A DNA stretch of 64,000 bases. Source: an uncultured Eubacteriales bacterium (GTDB lineage Bacteria; Bacillota; Clostridia; Oscillospirales; CAG-272). The stretch spans positions 259,375-323,374 of the forward strand of contig CAKSLQ010000001.1 in NCBI GenBank assembly GCA_934467415.1, in the 5' to 3' direction. Under the pieces are notes generated by a model that worked only from the letters and a program-made list of their open reading frames with translations, did not search any database and was not told where the DNA came from. The translations under genes and the position numbers were made by a program. Positions 17,359 through 26,146 of this stretch are shown here, piece after piece. Within the stretch, counting starts at the first letter, position 1, and each line of letters starts with the position of its first letter.

Positions 17359-18252
17359 ATGGGAATCAACTCACAATATCAGATCCAGTGGTTCCCCGGC
17401 CACATGGCGAAAACGCGCCGCCTGATGCAGGAGAACCTGAAGCTGGTAGACATCGTCATCGAGCTGCGCGATGCACGCATTCCGTACAGCTCCAAAAACC
17501 CGGAGATTGAAAAGCTGGTCGGCGACAAGCCGCGGCTGATCCTCTTGAACAAAGCGTCACTCGCCGATCCGGCGGTCAGCCGCGCGTGGCTTGCTGTCTT
17601 TGCGGATCGCGGCGAGCGCTGTCTGCTCATCGACTGCGTCACCGGGCAGGGACTGCGCGACATCTACCCCGCCGTGTGCGCGCTGCTCGCCGACAAGCTG
17701 GCGCGCTGGGCGGACAAGGGCATGAATAAAAAGATCCGCGCGATGATCGTCGGCATTCCCAACGTGGGCAAATCCTCGTTTATCAACCGTATCGCCGGAC
17801 AAAAAAAGGCCAAGGTGGAGAACCGCCCCGGCGTCACGCTGAACAAGCAGTGGGTCTCCTCCGACATCGGGCTTGAGCTGCTCGACATGCCGGGCGTGCT
17901 CTGGCCGAAGTTTGAGGAGAAGCGCGTCGGCGAGAATCTTGCACTGACCGGCGCAATCAAGGACAAGATCATGGACACCGAGGAGCTTGCCATGCTCCTC
18001 TGCACCCGTCTGCGCACGCTCGCGCCCGAGGCGTTTGCGGCGCGCTATAAGCTGACCGACGAAGACGGTTTGGCCGACATGGACGCCTACGACCTGTTTG
18101 AACTCATCGGCAGGAAGCGCGGCTTTCTGATGGCGGGCGGCGTGGTCAACCACGAGCGCACCGCCGATATGCTGCTCGGCGAATTCCGCAGTGCGACGAT
18201 CGGGCAGATTTCTCTGGAGGCACCGAAAAGCTATGATACACGAACCCGTTAA
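17359..18252 (+). CDS. rbgA: Ribosome biogenesis GTPase RbgA (YlqF)
   Basis: 297 residues, a circularly permuted GTPase: G4 NKAS (64-67) comes before G1 GIPNVGKSS (132-140) and G3 DMPG (176-179). It starts with the typical QWFPGHMAKTRR. RbgA acts late in 50S subunit assembly in Bacillus. The start codon directly follows the lepB stop and the 3' end overlaps rnhB by 20 bases, indicating tight translational coupling. Confidence 0.95.
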   Translation: MGINSQYQIQWFPGHMAKTRRLMQENLKLVDIVIELRDARIPYSSKNPEIEKLVGDKPRLILLNKASLADPAVSRAWLAVFADRGERCLLIDCVTGQGLRDIYPAVCALLADKLARWADKGMNKKIRAMIVGIPNVGKSSFINRIAGQKKAKVENRPGVTLNKQWVSSDIGLELLDMPGVLWPKFEEKRVGENLALTGAIKDKIMDTEELAMLLCTRLRTLAPEAFAARYKLTDEDGLADMDAYDLFELIGRKRGFLMAGGVVNHERTADMLLGEFRSATIGQISLEAPKSYDTRTR

Positions 18253-18865
18253 GCTGACCTACGACTACGAGATCGAATACGGCAAGCGCGGCTGCACGTC
18301 AATCTGCGGCGTGGACGAGGCCGGACGCGGGCCGCTTGCCGGCCCCGTGGTCGCCGCCGCGTGCATCCTGCCGGTCGGCTGCGAGATCGAAGGGCTGAAC
18401 GACTCCAAAAAGCTCACCGAAAAGAAACGCGAGGCACTCTACGACATCATCTGCGAGAGAGCCGTCTCCTATGCGATCGCCGAGGCCTCGCCCGAGGAGA
18501 TCGACCGCCTCAACATCCTGAACGCCACGATGCTCGCGATGGCACGCGCCATCGAGCGGCTGCCCGTCCGTGCCGATTTTGCGCTGGTGGACGGCAACTG
18601 CGTGCGCAATTTTCCGATTCCCGCCGTGACCATTGTCAAGGGCGACGCAAAGTCGCCGTCCATCGCGGCGGCGTCCATCCTCGCCAAGGTCACGCGTGAC
18701 CGCCTCTGCCTGGAGATGGACGCGATGTATCCGGAATATGACTTCAAAAAGCACAAGGGCTATCCGACCAAGGAGCACCGCGAGCTGGTGATGAAATATG
18801 GCCCGTGTCCGCTGCACCGCCGCAGTTTTCTCAAATTCATGGAGGAAGAACACGGCGATGTTTGA
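18233..18865 (+). CDS. rnhB: Ribonuclease HII
   Basis: 210 residues from the ATG at 18233, inside the end of rbgA; an upstream start would extend the overlap without adding conserved sequence. It cleaves RNA in RNA-DNA hybrids and removes misincorporated ribonucleotides. Motifs are CGVDEAGRGPLAGPVVAA (first catalytic Asp-Glu), ALVDGN, KGDAKSPSIAAASILAKVTRD and YDFKKHKGYPTKEH. The last codons overlap yraN by eight bases. Confidence 0.96.
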   Translation: MIHEPVKLTYDYEIEYGKRGCTSICGVDEAGRGPLAGPVVAAACILPVGCEIEGLNDSKKLTEKKREALYDIICERAVSYAIAEASPEEIDRLNILNATMLAMARAIERLPVRADFALVDGNCVRNFPIPAVTIVKGDAKSPSIAAASILAKVTRDRLCLEMDAMYPEYDFKKHKGYPTKEHRELVMKYGPCPLHRRSFLKFMEEEHGDV

Positions 18866-19238
18866 GCGGCTCACGACAAAACGGATCGGCGACCGCGGCG
18901 AAGCCATCGCCGCGCACTATCTGCGGGCGCACGGCTACAAAATCGCCGCAAGGAATTTTCACTCGGCACACGGCGAGATCGACATCGTGGCCGAAAACGC
19001 CGACACGCTTGTCTTTGTCGAGGTCAAGGCGCGTCGGAACAACGCAGACTATTTCGACGCATACGGGCTGCCCTGCGAAGCGGTCAACGCCGACAAGCGG
19101 CAGCATATTCTGTATACGGCGCGCATCTTTCTCGAAAAGCATCCGTCGGAAAAATACATCCGCTTTGACGTCATCGAGGTCTATCTCGACCGGGATGCGC
19201 GCGTCAACCACATCGAAGGCGCTTTTGAAGCGCGGTAA
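18858..19238 (+). CDS. YraN family (UPF0102) endonuclease-like protein
   Basis: 126 residues from the ATG at 18858. It has the UPF0102 order: GDRGEAIAAHYLRAHGYKIAARNF, then GEIDIVAENADTLVFVEVKARR, which contains the D-x(n)-E-x-K core of a PD-(D/E)XK nuclease fold, and a short C-terminal IRFDVIEVYLD strand. The family nearly always follows rnhB in Firmicutes, as here. The cellular role is poorly defined; a DNA-processing function is inferred from the fold. Confidence 0.92.
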   Translation: MFERLTTKRIGDRGEAIAAHYLRAHGYKIAARNFHSAHGEIDIVAENADTLVFVEVKARRNNADYFDAYGLPCEAVNADKRQHILYTARIFLEKHPSEKYIRFDVIEVYLDRDARVNHIEGAFEAR

Positions 19239-19249
19239 GGAGCAAGCCC

Positions 19250-20194
19250 TTGGATTACAAGCTGATTGACCTGCACTGCGACACCGCATACCGCATGTAC
19301 AAGGAAAAGAAGCCGCTGCGGTCAAACGATCTGCACATCGCCCTTGACAAGGCCTCCGGCTTTAAGAAGTACGTGCAGGTTGCCGCCGTCTGGAGCGACA
19401 ATACGCGCTCCGACGAAGAAGCCTATTCGGACTTCTGGCGGATCCTCAACAATTTCAAAATGGAGATCGAAGCCAACCGGCAAAGCGCGGTGCTCTGCCG
19501 TTCCTTTGACGATCTCACGCAGGTGCCGGACGGTGCAGCGGCGTTTTTCCTCGCCGTGGAGGACGCGCGGCTGGTGTCCGGCAACGTGGAGCGGATGCAC
19601 GAGCTGTACGACGCCGGCGTTCGCATCATCTCGCTGAACTGGCAGGGCGAAAACGCGCTTGGCGGCGGCTATGACACCAATTCCCCGCTGACGCATCTCG
19701 GCAGGACGGTGGCCGCCATGGCGCTCGACCTCGGCATGGTGCTGGACGTTTCGCACTCGTCGGTGCGGGTCGCGGACGAAATCGCCGACATGGCTGCGGC
19801 TCTCCGCCGCCCATTCATCGCCACGCACTCGGCCTCAATCTCGATCGCCAAGCACCCGCGCAATCTGACCGATGAGCAGTTCATGCGCATCAGCGCGTCG
19901 GGCGGCGTCGTCGGCATTCCGCTGGTCGGCCCGCATCTCTGCGATGTGTCCACCCGCCGTGCCGCAATCGCCGACGTCATCAATCATATCGAATATTTCC
20001 TGGGTCTGGACGGTCAGCACACCGTCTGCCTCGGCTGTGACTTTGACGGCACGGATGCCCTGCCCGTCGAGATCGACAGCATCGCGACGCTGTACCGGCT
20101 GGCGGACGCCATGTCGGCGCGCAATTTCAGCGACGAGCTGATCGGCGCGATCTTTTATCAGAATGCATACAATTTCTTAAAAAGAATGTTTTAA
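19250..20194 (+). CDS. Membrane dipeptidase-type peptidase (M19 family)
   Basis: 314 residues from a TTG start with AAGGAG seven bases upstream. The zinc ligands expected for renal-dipeptidase-like enzymes are in place: IDLHCDTAYRM near residue 5, the bridging Glu in FLAVEDAR, and histidines in VLDVSHSS and FIATHSAS, with GCDFDGTD near the C-terminus. No signal peptide is present, so despite the family name the enzyme is probably cytosolic and hydrolyses dipeptides. It follows yraN by 11 bases and precedes thrC by 15, in one transcription unit. Confidence 0.93.
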   Translation: MDYKLIDLHCDTAYRMYKEKKPLRSNDLHIALDKASGFKKYVQVAAVWSDNTRSDEEAYSDFWRILNNFKMEIEANRQSAVLCRSFDDLTQVPDGAAAFFLAVEDARLVSGNVERMHELYDAGVRIISLNWQGENALGGGYDTNSPLTHLGRTVAAMALDLGMVLDVSHSSVRVADEIADMAAALRRPFIATHSASISIAKHPRNLTDEQFMRISASGGVVGIPLVGPHLCDVSTRRAAIADVINHIEYFLGLDGQHTVCLGCDFDGTDALPVEIDSIATLYRLADAMSARNFSDELIGAIFYQNAYNFLKRMF

Positions 20195-20209
20195 CCGGGA
20201 GAAAAAGCC

Positions 20210-21694
20210 ATGAAGTACGCAAGCACACGCAGCATCGACCACGTAAAGACCGTTTCGGCGGCACAGGCTATCAAGCAGGGCCTTGCCGAGGACGGCGGTC
20301 TCTTTATGCCGCAGGAGATCCCCGCACTCACGATGCCGGAGATCCTCGCGCTGAAAGACAAAACCTACATTGACAGAGCCGTCTATGTGCTCTCAAAATT
20401 CCTCACGGACTACACCGAGGAAGAGCTTCGCCGCGACTGCGAAGCCGCCTACGGCGAGACGAAGTTCCCCGGCGGCGCCGCACCGCTCGTCAAAGTGGAC
20501 GACCGCATTTATTCCCTTGAGCTCTGGCACGGGCCGACCTGCGCCTTCAAGGACATGGCGCTGCAGCTGATGCCCCGTCTGCTCTGCCGTGCGCTTGACA
20601 AGACGGGCGAAAAGCGCGATGCCATGATCCTCGTTGCCACCTCGGGCGATACCGGCAAAGCGGCGCTTGAGGGCTACTGCGATGTGGATCGCATCAGGAT
20701 CAAGGTCTTCTACCCCGTGGACGGCGTCAGCCGTGTACAGAAGCTGCAAATGGCAACGCAGACCGGCGCAAACGTCGATGTCTGTGCCATCCGCGGCAAC
20801 TTCGACGACGCGCAGACCGGCGTGAAGAAGATTTTTGCAGACGCATCCATCGCCAAGGAACTGGACGAAAAGGGCGTGTTCCTGTCCAGCGCCAACTCGA
20901 TCAACTGGGGCAGACTGGCGCCGCAGATTGTCTACTATGTCTCGGCTTACTGTGATCTTCTGTCGCAGAGTGCGATCAACCCCGGCGACGAGATCGACGT
21001 CTGCGTGCCGACCGGCAACTTCGGCAACATTTTTGCCGCCTACATCGCAAAGCGGATGGGGCTGCCGATCTGCCGTCTTGTCTGCGCCTCCAACCGCAAC
21101 AACATCCTGACCGACTTTCTCCGCACCGGCACCTACGACCGCAACCGCCGTTTCTACACAACGATGTCCCCCTCGATGGACATTCTGATCTCGAGCAACC
21201 TCGAGCGGCTGCTCTACACCGTCGGCGGCGCGGAAAAGACCGCCGCTTGCATGCGCGCGCTCGGCACGGACGGCAAATACACCGTGGACGCCTCCGTCAA
21301 GGCAAAGATCGATGAGAGCTTCCTCGGTTATTTCTGCGATGAAGAACTGACAAAGAGAACCATCCGCGAGACCTTTGACGCGCATCACTATCTCTGCGAC
21401 ACGCACACGGCGGTCGGCCTTGCGGCGGCGCGCCAGTACATCGCCGAACACGGCGGCACGCGCAAGATCGTGCTCGCCTCGACGGCAAGCCCCTATAAGT
21501 TTGCCAACGACGTTTACAGCGCGCTGACCGACAAGGTTGCCGATGACGAGCTTGCGGCGCTGTCCGCGCTTGCGGCTTATTCGCACACCGAGATCCCTGC
21601 GCCGCTCGCCGGAATCGACAAGCGCCCCGTGCGCTTTACAAAGACGATCGACGTCTGCGACATGCCCGCGGATGTTCTGTCGTTTGCAAAATAA
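20210..21694 (+). CDS. thrC: Threonine synthase
   Basis: 494 residues, matching the long ThrC form. It converts O-phosphohomoserine to threonine with PLP. The N-terminus MKYASTRS and the DGGLFMPQEIP segment are typical. Lys114 in GPTCAFKDMALQL binds PLP, and TSGDTGKAALEGY binds its phosphate. VPTGNFGN and the C-terminal HTAVGLAAARQY agree. No thrB or hom lies nearby, which gives interest to the phosphoglycerate-mutase-like protein upstream as a possible homoserine kinase. Confidence 0.96.
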   Translation: MKYASTRSIDHVKTVSAAQAIKQGLAEDGGLFMPQEIPALTMPEILALKDKTYIDRAVYVLSKFLTDYTEEELRRDCEAAYGETKFPGGAAPLVKVDDRIYSLELWHGPTCAFKDMALQLMPRLLCRALDKTGEKRDAMILVATSGDTGKAALEGYCDVDRIRIKVFYPVDGVSRVQKLQMATQTGANVDVCAIRGNFDDAQTGVKKIFADASIAKELDEKGVFLSSANSINWGRLAPQIVYYVSAYCDLLSQSAINPGDEIDVCVPTGNFGNIFAAYIAKRMGLPICRLVCASNRNNILTDFLRTGTYDRNRRFYTTMSPSMDILISSNLERLLYTVGGAEKTAACMRALGTDGKYTVDASVKAKIDESFLGYFCDEELTKRTIRETFDAHHYLCDTHTAVGLAAARQYIAEHGGTRKIVLASTASPYKFANDVYSALTDKVADDELAALSALAAYSHTEIPAPLAGIDKRPVRFTKTIDVCDMPADVLSFAK

Positions 21695-21717
21695 TCTGCA
21701 ACACATTCGGAGGTAGA

Positions 21718-22452
21718 ATGGCACTTTATACGATCGCCGACCTGCATCTGTCTCTCGGCGTCGGCAAAGAAAAATCCATGGAGGTCTTCGGCAGACGCTG
21801 GCAGGGCTACACGGAAAAGCTGGAACGCAACTGGCGCGCGATCATCGAGCCGGAGGATTCCGTGGTGATCCCCGGCGACATCTCCTGGGCGCTCGGGATC
21901 GAAGAGGCGCTCGATGACCTTCTGTTCATCGACGCCCTGCCGGGTACAAAATACATCGGCAAGGGCAATCACGATTTCTGGTGGAGCACGCGCAAAAAGC
22001 TGGAGGACTTCTTCGCCGCGCACGGCATTTCAAGCATCCGCATCCTGTACAACTGTGCCTACGAGGTCGAGGACTACATCATCTGCGGCACGCGCGGCTG
22101 GTTCTATGACGACACGTTGTCCGGCATTCCCGACGGGACCGACTTCGACAAGCTAGTCAACCGGGAGGCGCAGCGGCTGAAGCTCAGCCTCGACGCAGCG
22201 AAGGCCTTGCAGATGGTGTGCGGCAAACCGATCCTGTGCTTTCTGCATTTTCCGCCGGTCTGGAACGACACGCCCTGCGAGCCGTTCATCGCGCTCTTAC
22301 GGGAATACGGCATTCGCAAATGCTATTTCGGACATATCCACGGCGCATATGACGCGCCCCCCTGCTTCGACTACGCGGGCATCAGCTTTGCCATCATCGC
22401 GGCAGACTATCTGAACTTTATCCCGCGCATCATTTTTCCGCCGGAAGTATAG
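21718..22452 (+). CDS. Calcineurin-like metallophosphoesterase
   Basis: 244 residues. The metal-binding blocks are IADLHLS (5-11), GDISWALG, KGNHDFWW and FGHIHGAYD, in the standard order with a conserved LHFPPVW. This subfamily (YpbG/YmdB-like size, no membrane segment) is cytosolic and its substrate is unknown. GGAGG precedes the ATG. It is the last gene before the tig promoter and probably ends the operon that begins at 15544. Confidence 0.9.
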   Translation: MALYTIADLHLSLGVGKEKSMEVFGRRWQGYTEKLERNWRAIIEPEDSVVIPGDISWALGIEEALDDLLFIDALPGTKYIGKGNHDFWWSTRKKLEDFFAAHGISSIRILYNCAYEVEDYIICGTRGWFYDDTLSGIPDGTDFDKLVNREAQRLKLSLDAAKALQMVCGKPILCFLHFPPVWNDTPCEPFIALLREYGIRKCYFGHIHGAYDAPPCFDYAGISFAIIAADYLNFIPRIIFPPEV

Positions 22453-22500
22453 AAAAAGCATGAAAAGCACTCCTTTTCGGCCTATAATTTGAAAAATCTC

Positions 22501-22529
22501 TTGACTTTATTCTTTATAGGAAGTAAAAT
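22501..22529 (+). promoter_or_regulatory. Sigma-A promoter of tig
   Basis: TTGACT (22501-22506), a 17-base spacer and TAAAAT (22524-22529), about 40 bases ahead of the tig start. Confidence 0.8.
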
Positions 22530-22571
22530 AAGGGGTGGCACGATTTACAAGAGTATTTGGAGGACACGCAA

Positions 22572-24044
22572 ATGAGCTTTAAGAAAGCCGAAAAGAAAGA
22601 AACCAATACCTATGTGATTGAGTTTCAGATCGAGAAGGCGGATTTTGATGCCGCAAACGACCGTGCATTCCGCAAGAATGCGAAAAACATCTCCATCCCC
22701 GGTTTCAGAAAGGGCAAAGCACCCAGACATCTGATCGAGAAGATGTACGGCACGGGCGTTTTCTATGAAGAGGCGATCAACGACTGTCTGCCTGCGGCTT
22801 ATGAAGAAGCAGCCAAGGCTTCCGGGCTCGACATCATCGGTCAGCCTGAATTTGATATCACCACCATCGACGAAAACGGCGTTGCCATGACCGCCAAGGT
22901 CACGACCAAGCCGGAGGTCAAGATTGAGAACTACAAGGGCATCAAGGTCACGAAGGACGTCAAGAGCGTCACCGCGGCCGATGTCAAGGCCGAGATCGAG
23001 AACGTTCGTCACCGCAATAGCCGCGAGGTGGAAGTCACCGACCGCGCTGCGAAGAAGGACGACATCGCCAACATCGACTTTGACGGCTATGTCGACGGCA
23101 AGCCCTTTGACGGCGGCAAGGCCGAGGGGCACACGCTGAAGCTCGGCTCCGGTGCATTCATCCCCGGCTTCGAGGATCAGATCATCGGCAAGAAGGTCGG
23201 CGAAGAATTTGACGTCGATGTCACCTTCCCTGCCGACTACCATGCGACCGAGCTTGCCGGCAAGCCCGCCGTATTCAAATGCAAGCTGAACAGCCTCAAG
23301 GTCGAGGAGCTTCCCGCGCTGGACGACGAATTTGCAAAGGACGTTTCCGAATTTGACACGCTGGATGAATATAAGGCAGACGTTAAGGCAAAACTTGCCG
23401 AGAGAAACGAAAAGGCTGCCGACGCCGAGGTTGACGAACAGCTGACCGATGCACTGATCGGCCTTGTCGAGGCCGAGATTCCCGAGGTCATGTACACCGC
23501 CGAGACCGAGAACTTTGTCCGCGACTATGACAACCGTCTCCGTATGCAGGGCCTTGATCTGTCTACCTACTTCAAGTATACGGGGCAGAATCTGGATGCG
23601 CTGCGTCAGCAGATGCGTCCGCAGGCCGAGAAGCAGGTCAAGATGCGCCTTGCGCTCGAGACCATCGCAAAGACGGAGAACCTCACCGCAACCGATGCAG
23701 AGCTGGAGGAAGAATACAAGCGCATTGCAGACGGCTACGGCGTAGAGCTTGACAAGGTCAAGGAAGCCATCGCTTCCGAGGACATCGCCGCCGACGTTGT
23801 TGTCAAGAAGGCGTTTGACCTCGTGAAGGATGCTGCCGTTGTTGCCAAGAAGGCTGCCAAGAAGGCTGCTGCGGCCGACAAGGCGGATGCAGAAGTCGCC
23901 GAGGAAAAGCCCGCCGCAAAGAAAACGACGGCAAAGAAGACCACCACCACCAAGAAGGCTGCCGAGAAGGCGGACGAGGAAAAGCCCGCCGCAAAGAAAG
24001 CCCCTGCAAAGAAGACCGCAAAGAAAGCGGAAGAAAGCAAGTAA
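22572..24044 (+). CDS. tig: Trigger factor with Lys/Ala-rich C-terminal tail
   Basis: 490 residues from the ATG at 22572 with GGAGG eight bases upstream; an in-frame ATG five codons earlier overlaps that site. Domains are the N-terminal ribosome-binding domain with the GFRKGKAPR signature (about residues 44-52), the FKBP-like prolyl isomerase domain (about 150-240) and the helical C-terminal chaperone domain (to about 425). The last 60 or so residues are extra: repeats of KKAAKK, EEKPAAKK and TTTTKK, strongly basic and resembling histone H1-type tails. The tail may bind nucleic acid or ribosomal RNA. The chaperone acts on nascent chains and is followed by clpP and clpX, a common order. Confidence 0.96.
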   Translation: MSFKKAEKKETNTYVIEFQIEKADFDAANDRAFRKNAKNISIPGFRKGKAPRHLIEKMYGTGVFYEEAINDCLPAAYEEAAKASGLDIIGQPEFDITTIDENGVAMTAKVTTKPEVKIENYKGIKVTKDVKSVTAADVKAEIENVRHRNSREVEVTDRAAKKDDIANIDFDGYVDGKPFDGGKAEGHTLKLGSGAFIPGFEDQIIGKKVGEEFDVDVTFPADYHATELAGKPAVFKCKLNSLKVEELPALDDEFAKDVSEFDTLDEYKADVKAKLAERNEKAADAEVDEQLTDALIGLVEAEIPEVMYTAETENFVRDYDNRLRMQGLDLSTYFKYTGQNLDALRQQMRPQAEKQVKMRLALETIAKTENLTATDAELEEEYKRIADGYGVELDKVKEAIASEDIAADVVVKKAFDLVKDAAVVAKKAAKKAAAADKADAEVAEEKPAAKKTTAKKTTTTKKAAEKADEEKPAAKKAPAKKTAKKAEESK

Positions 24045-24059
24045 GCAATTCAATATCAT

Positions 24060-24087
24060 TTCGGCGGGTACATCGTTACCCGCCGAA
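24060..24087 (+). other. Intercistronic hairpin between tig and clpP
   Basis: A perfect 11-bp inverted repeat, TTCGGCGGGTA / TACCCGCCGAA, with a six-base loop. No T-run follows, so it may be a weak terminator, a pause site or an mRNA-processing element rather than a full stop. Confidence 0.6.
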
Positions 24088-24116
24088 GTACTCTATAGCG
24101 AAAGTGAGGAGAATTT

Positions 24117-24701
24117 ATGGCACTGGTACCAATGGTCATTGAACAGACCAACCGCGGCGAGCGTTCCTTTGATATTTACTCTCGCCTTTTGAATGACCGC
24201 ATCATCATGCTGACCGACGAGGTCAATGATACCACCGCATCGCTGGTCGTTGCGCAGATGCTCTATCTGGAGGCGCAGGACCCCGACAAGGACATTTCGC
24301 TGTACATCAACAGCCCCGGCGGCTCGGTTTCCGCAGGGTTTGCCATCTACGACACGATGAACTTCATCAAGTGCGATGTCTCTACCATCTGCATGGGCAT
24401 GGCCGCGTCGATGGGTGCGTTTCTGCTCTCCGCCGGCGCAAAGGGCAAGCGCCTCGCGCTGCCCAACAGCGAGATCATGATTCATCAGCCGCTCGGCGGC
24501 GCACAGGGTCAGGCCAGCGACGTCAAGATCCATGCCGACCACATTCTGAAGACGCGCGCTAAGCTCAACGAGATCCTGGCTGCCAGTACCGGCAAGCCGC
24601 TGGAGGTCATCGAGCGCGACACCGACCGCGACAACTTCATGAGTGCCGCAGAGGCAGCCGCCTACGGGCTGATCGACAAGGTCATCGAGAAACACGCATA
24701 A
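24117..24701 (+). CDS. clpP: ATP-dependent Clp protease proteolytic subunit
   Basis: 194 residues. The catalytic triad can be placed: Ser98 in CMGMAASMGAF, His123 in MIHQPLGGAQGQASD, and Asp172 in RDTDRDNF. The N-terminal VPMVIEQTNRGERSFDIYSRLL segment is standard and forms the axial loop region. It assembles as a tetradecamer that degrades substrates delivered by ClpX (next gene) or ClpC (54784). No CtsR box was seen directly upstream. Confidence 0.97.
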   Translation: MALVPMVIEQTNRGERSFDIYSRLLNDRIIMLTDEVNDTTASLVVAQMLYLEAQDPDKDISLYINSPGGSVSAGFAIYDTMNFIKCDVSTICMGMAASMGAFLLSAGAKGKRLALPNSEIMIHQPLGGAQGQASDVKIHADHILKTRAKLNEILAASTGKPLEVIERDTDRDNFMSAAEAAAYGLIDKVIEKHA

Positions 24702-24719
24702 TTTTTACCGAGGATTACA

Positions 24720-25985
24720 ATGCCGACAAACAACAAAAGCAAGAAACTCTGCTGCTCGTTCTGCGGCAGAAGCGAGACCGAGGTCGAGCTGCTGATCCCC
24801 GCCGCGCTCGGCGGCGCGGCGATTTGCGGCGACTGCGTGATGACCTGCGCCAACTTCATCGAAGAAATAAACCCGGAGGAGGTTCCGGCAGCGCGTGGCA
24901 AGGCCGACGGCAAGCCGGAGCTGTCGATTGACACGCTGCCGAAGCCTGCCGAGATCAAAGCCGTGCTGGATCAGTATGTGATCGGACAGGATGACGCCAA
25001 GCGTGTGCTTTCAGTCGCAGTCTACAACCACTACAAGCGCCTGATCTCGGGCGAAAAGAAGACCGACGACGTCGAGATTCAGAAAAGTAACGTGCTGCTG
25101 CTCGGCCCGACCGGCGTGGGCAAGACTTTCCTGGCGCAGACGCTGGCAAAGGCGCTCAAAGTTCCCTTTGCCATCGCGGACGCAACCACGCTGACCGAAG
25201 CAGGCTATGTTGGCGAGGATGTCGAAAACATCCTACTCCGTCTGATTCAGGCGGCGGATTACAACGTGGAACGCGCCGAACAAGGCATCATCTACATCGA
25301 CGAGATCGACAAGATTTCCCGCCGCGGCGAAAACCGCTCGATCACGCGCGACGTTTCGGGCGAGGGTGTGCAGCAGGCGCTGCTGAAGATTCTCGAAGGC
25401 ACGGTTGCCAACGTTCCCCCGCAGGGCGGACGCAAGCACCCGAATCAGGACTTTATCCAGATTCACACCGAAAATATTCTGTTCATCTGCGGCGGCGCAT
25501 TTGACGGCCTCGCCGAGATCATTGAGAAGCGGCAGGGCAGCCAGACCATCGGCTTCGGCGGCGAAATCAAGACGAAGAAGGAAAAGACGGCGGCCGGCAT
25601 TTACCGCGACGTCAATTCGCACGATATCGTCAAATACGGCCTGATTCCCGAGCTGGTGGGCAGACTGCCGATCATCACGGCGCTGGACAATCTCGACGAA
25701 GCAGCGCTCGTCCGTATTTTGCGCGAGCCGAAGAATGCGATCATCAAGCAGTATGCCAAGCTGCTCGCGCTGGACGGCGTTGAGCTGGAGTTTGCGGACG
25801 GCGCTTGTGAGGCCATCGCCAAGCTCGCCATTGCGCGCAATATCGGCGCACGCGGACTTCGCTCCATCATGGAGGAGTTTATGCTCCCCGTGATGTACGA
25901 TGTCCCCTCCGAAAAGGGCGTAAAGAAAGTTATCATCACAAAAGAGCTTGTCGAAAAGCACGGTAAGGCGCAATATGTTTCTTAA
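24720..25985 (+). CDS. clpX: ATP-dependent Clp protease ATP-binding subunit ClpX
   Basis: 421 residues. The N-terminal C4 zinc-binding domain uses LCCSFCGRSE and ICGDCVMTC (residues 10-43). The AAA+ domain has Walker A GPTGVGKT (129-136), Walker B IIYIDEIDK, and the pore motif GYVGEDVE. QTIGFGGE supplies the IGF loop that docks on ClpP. The C-terminal subdomain has the GARGLRSIMEEF sensor-2 arginine. It follows clpP by 18 bases. Confidence 0.97.
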   Translation: MPTNNKSKKLCCSFCGRSETEVELLIPAALGGAAICGDCVMTCANFIEEINPEEVPAARGKADGKPELSIDTLPKPAEIKAVLDQYVIGQDDAKRVLSVAVYNHYKRLISGEKKTDDVEIQKSNVLLLGPTGVGKTFLAQTLAKALKVPFAIADATTLTEAGYVGEDVENILLRLIQAADYNVERAEQGIIYIDEIDKISRRGENRSITRDVSGEGVQQALLKILEGTVANVPPQGGRKHPNQDFIQIHTENILFICGGAFDGLAEIIEKRQGSQTIGFGGEIKTKKEKTAAGIYRDVNSHDIVKYGLIPELVGRLPIITALDNLDEAALVRILREPKNAIIKQYAKLLALDGVELEFADGACEAIAKLAIARNIGARGLRSIMEEFMLPVMYDVPSEKGVKKVIITKELVEKHGKAQYVS

Positions 25986-25998
25986 AAAAGAAAGCTGC

Positions 25999-26038
25999 AA
26001 AGGGAGAGGCTACGTAAGGAAGTAGCTTCTCCCTTTGG
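25999..26038 (+). terminator. Probable terminator hairpin after clpX
   Basis: AAAGGGAGA-GGCTAC pairs with GTAGC-TTCTCCCTTT around a short loop, 12 bases after the clpX stop. The T-tract is interrupted (TTTGGCTTTG), so efficiency is uncertain. The stretch from here to 26146 is AT-rich leader of the next gene and holds no other gene. Confidence 0.6.
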
Positions 26039-26146
26039 CTTTGTAATCAGCCGGATTTTACAGAAAGACCCGATTGTAGTTAGCACAGATTATCGGGAAA
26101 ATCAAATCACCGTTTGATAGAATATTGGCAGACAAGGAGGGATACA

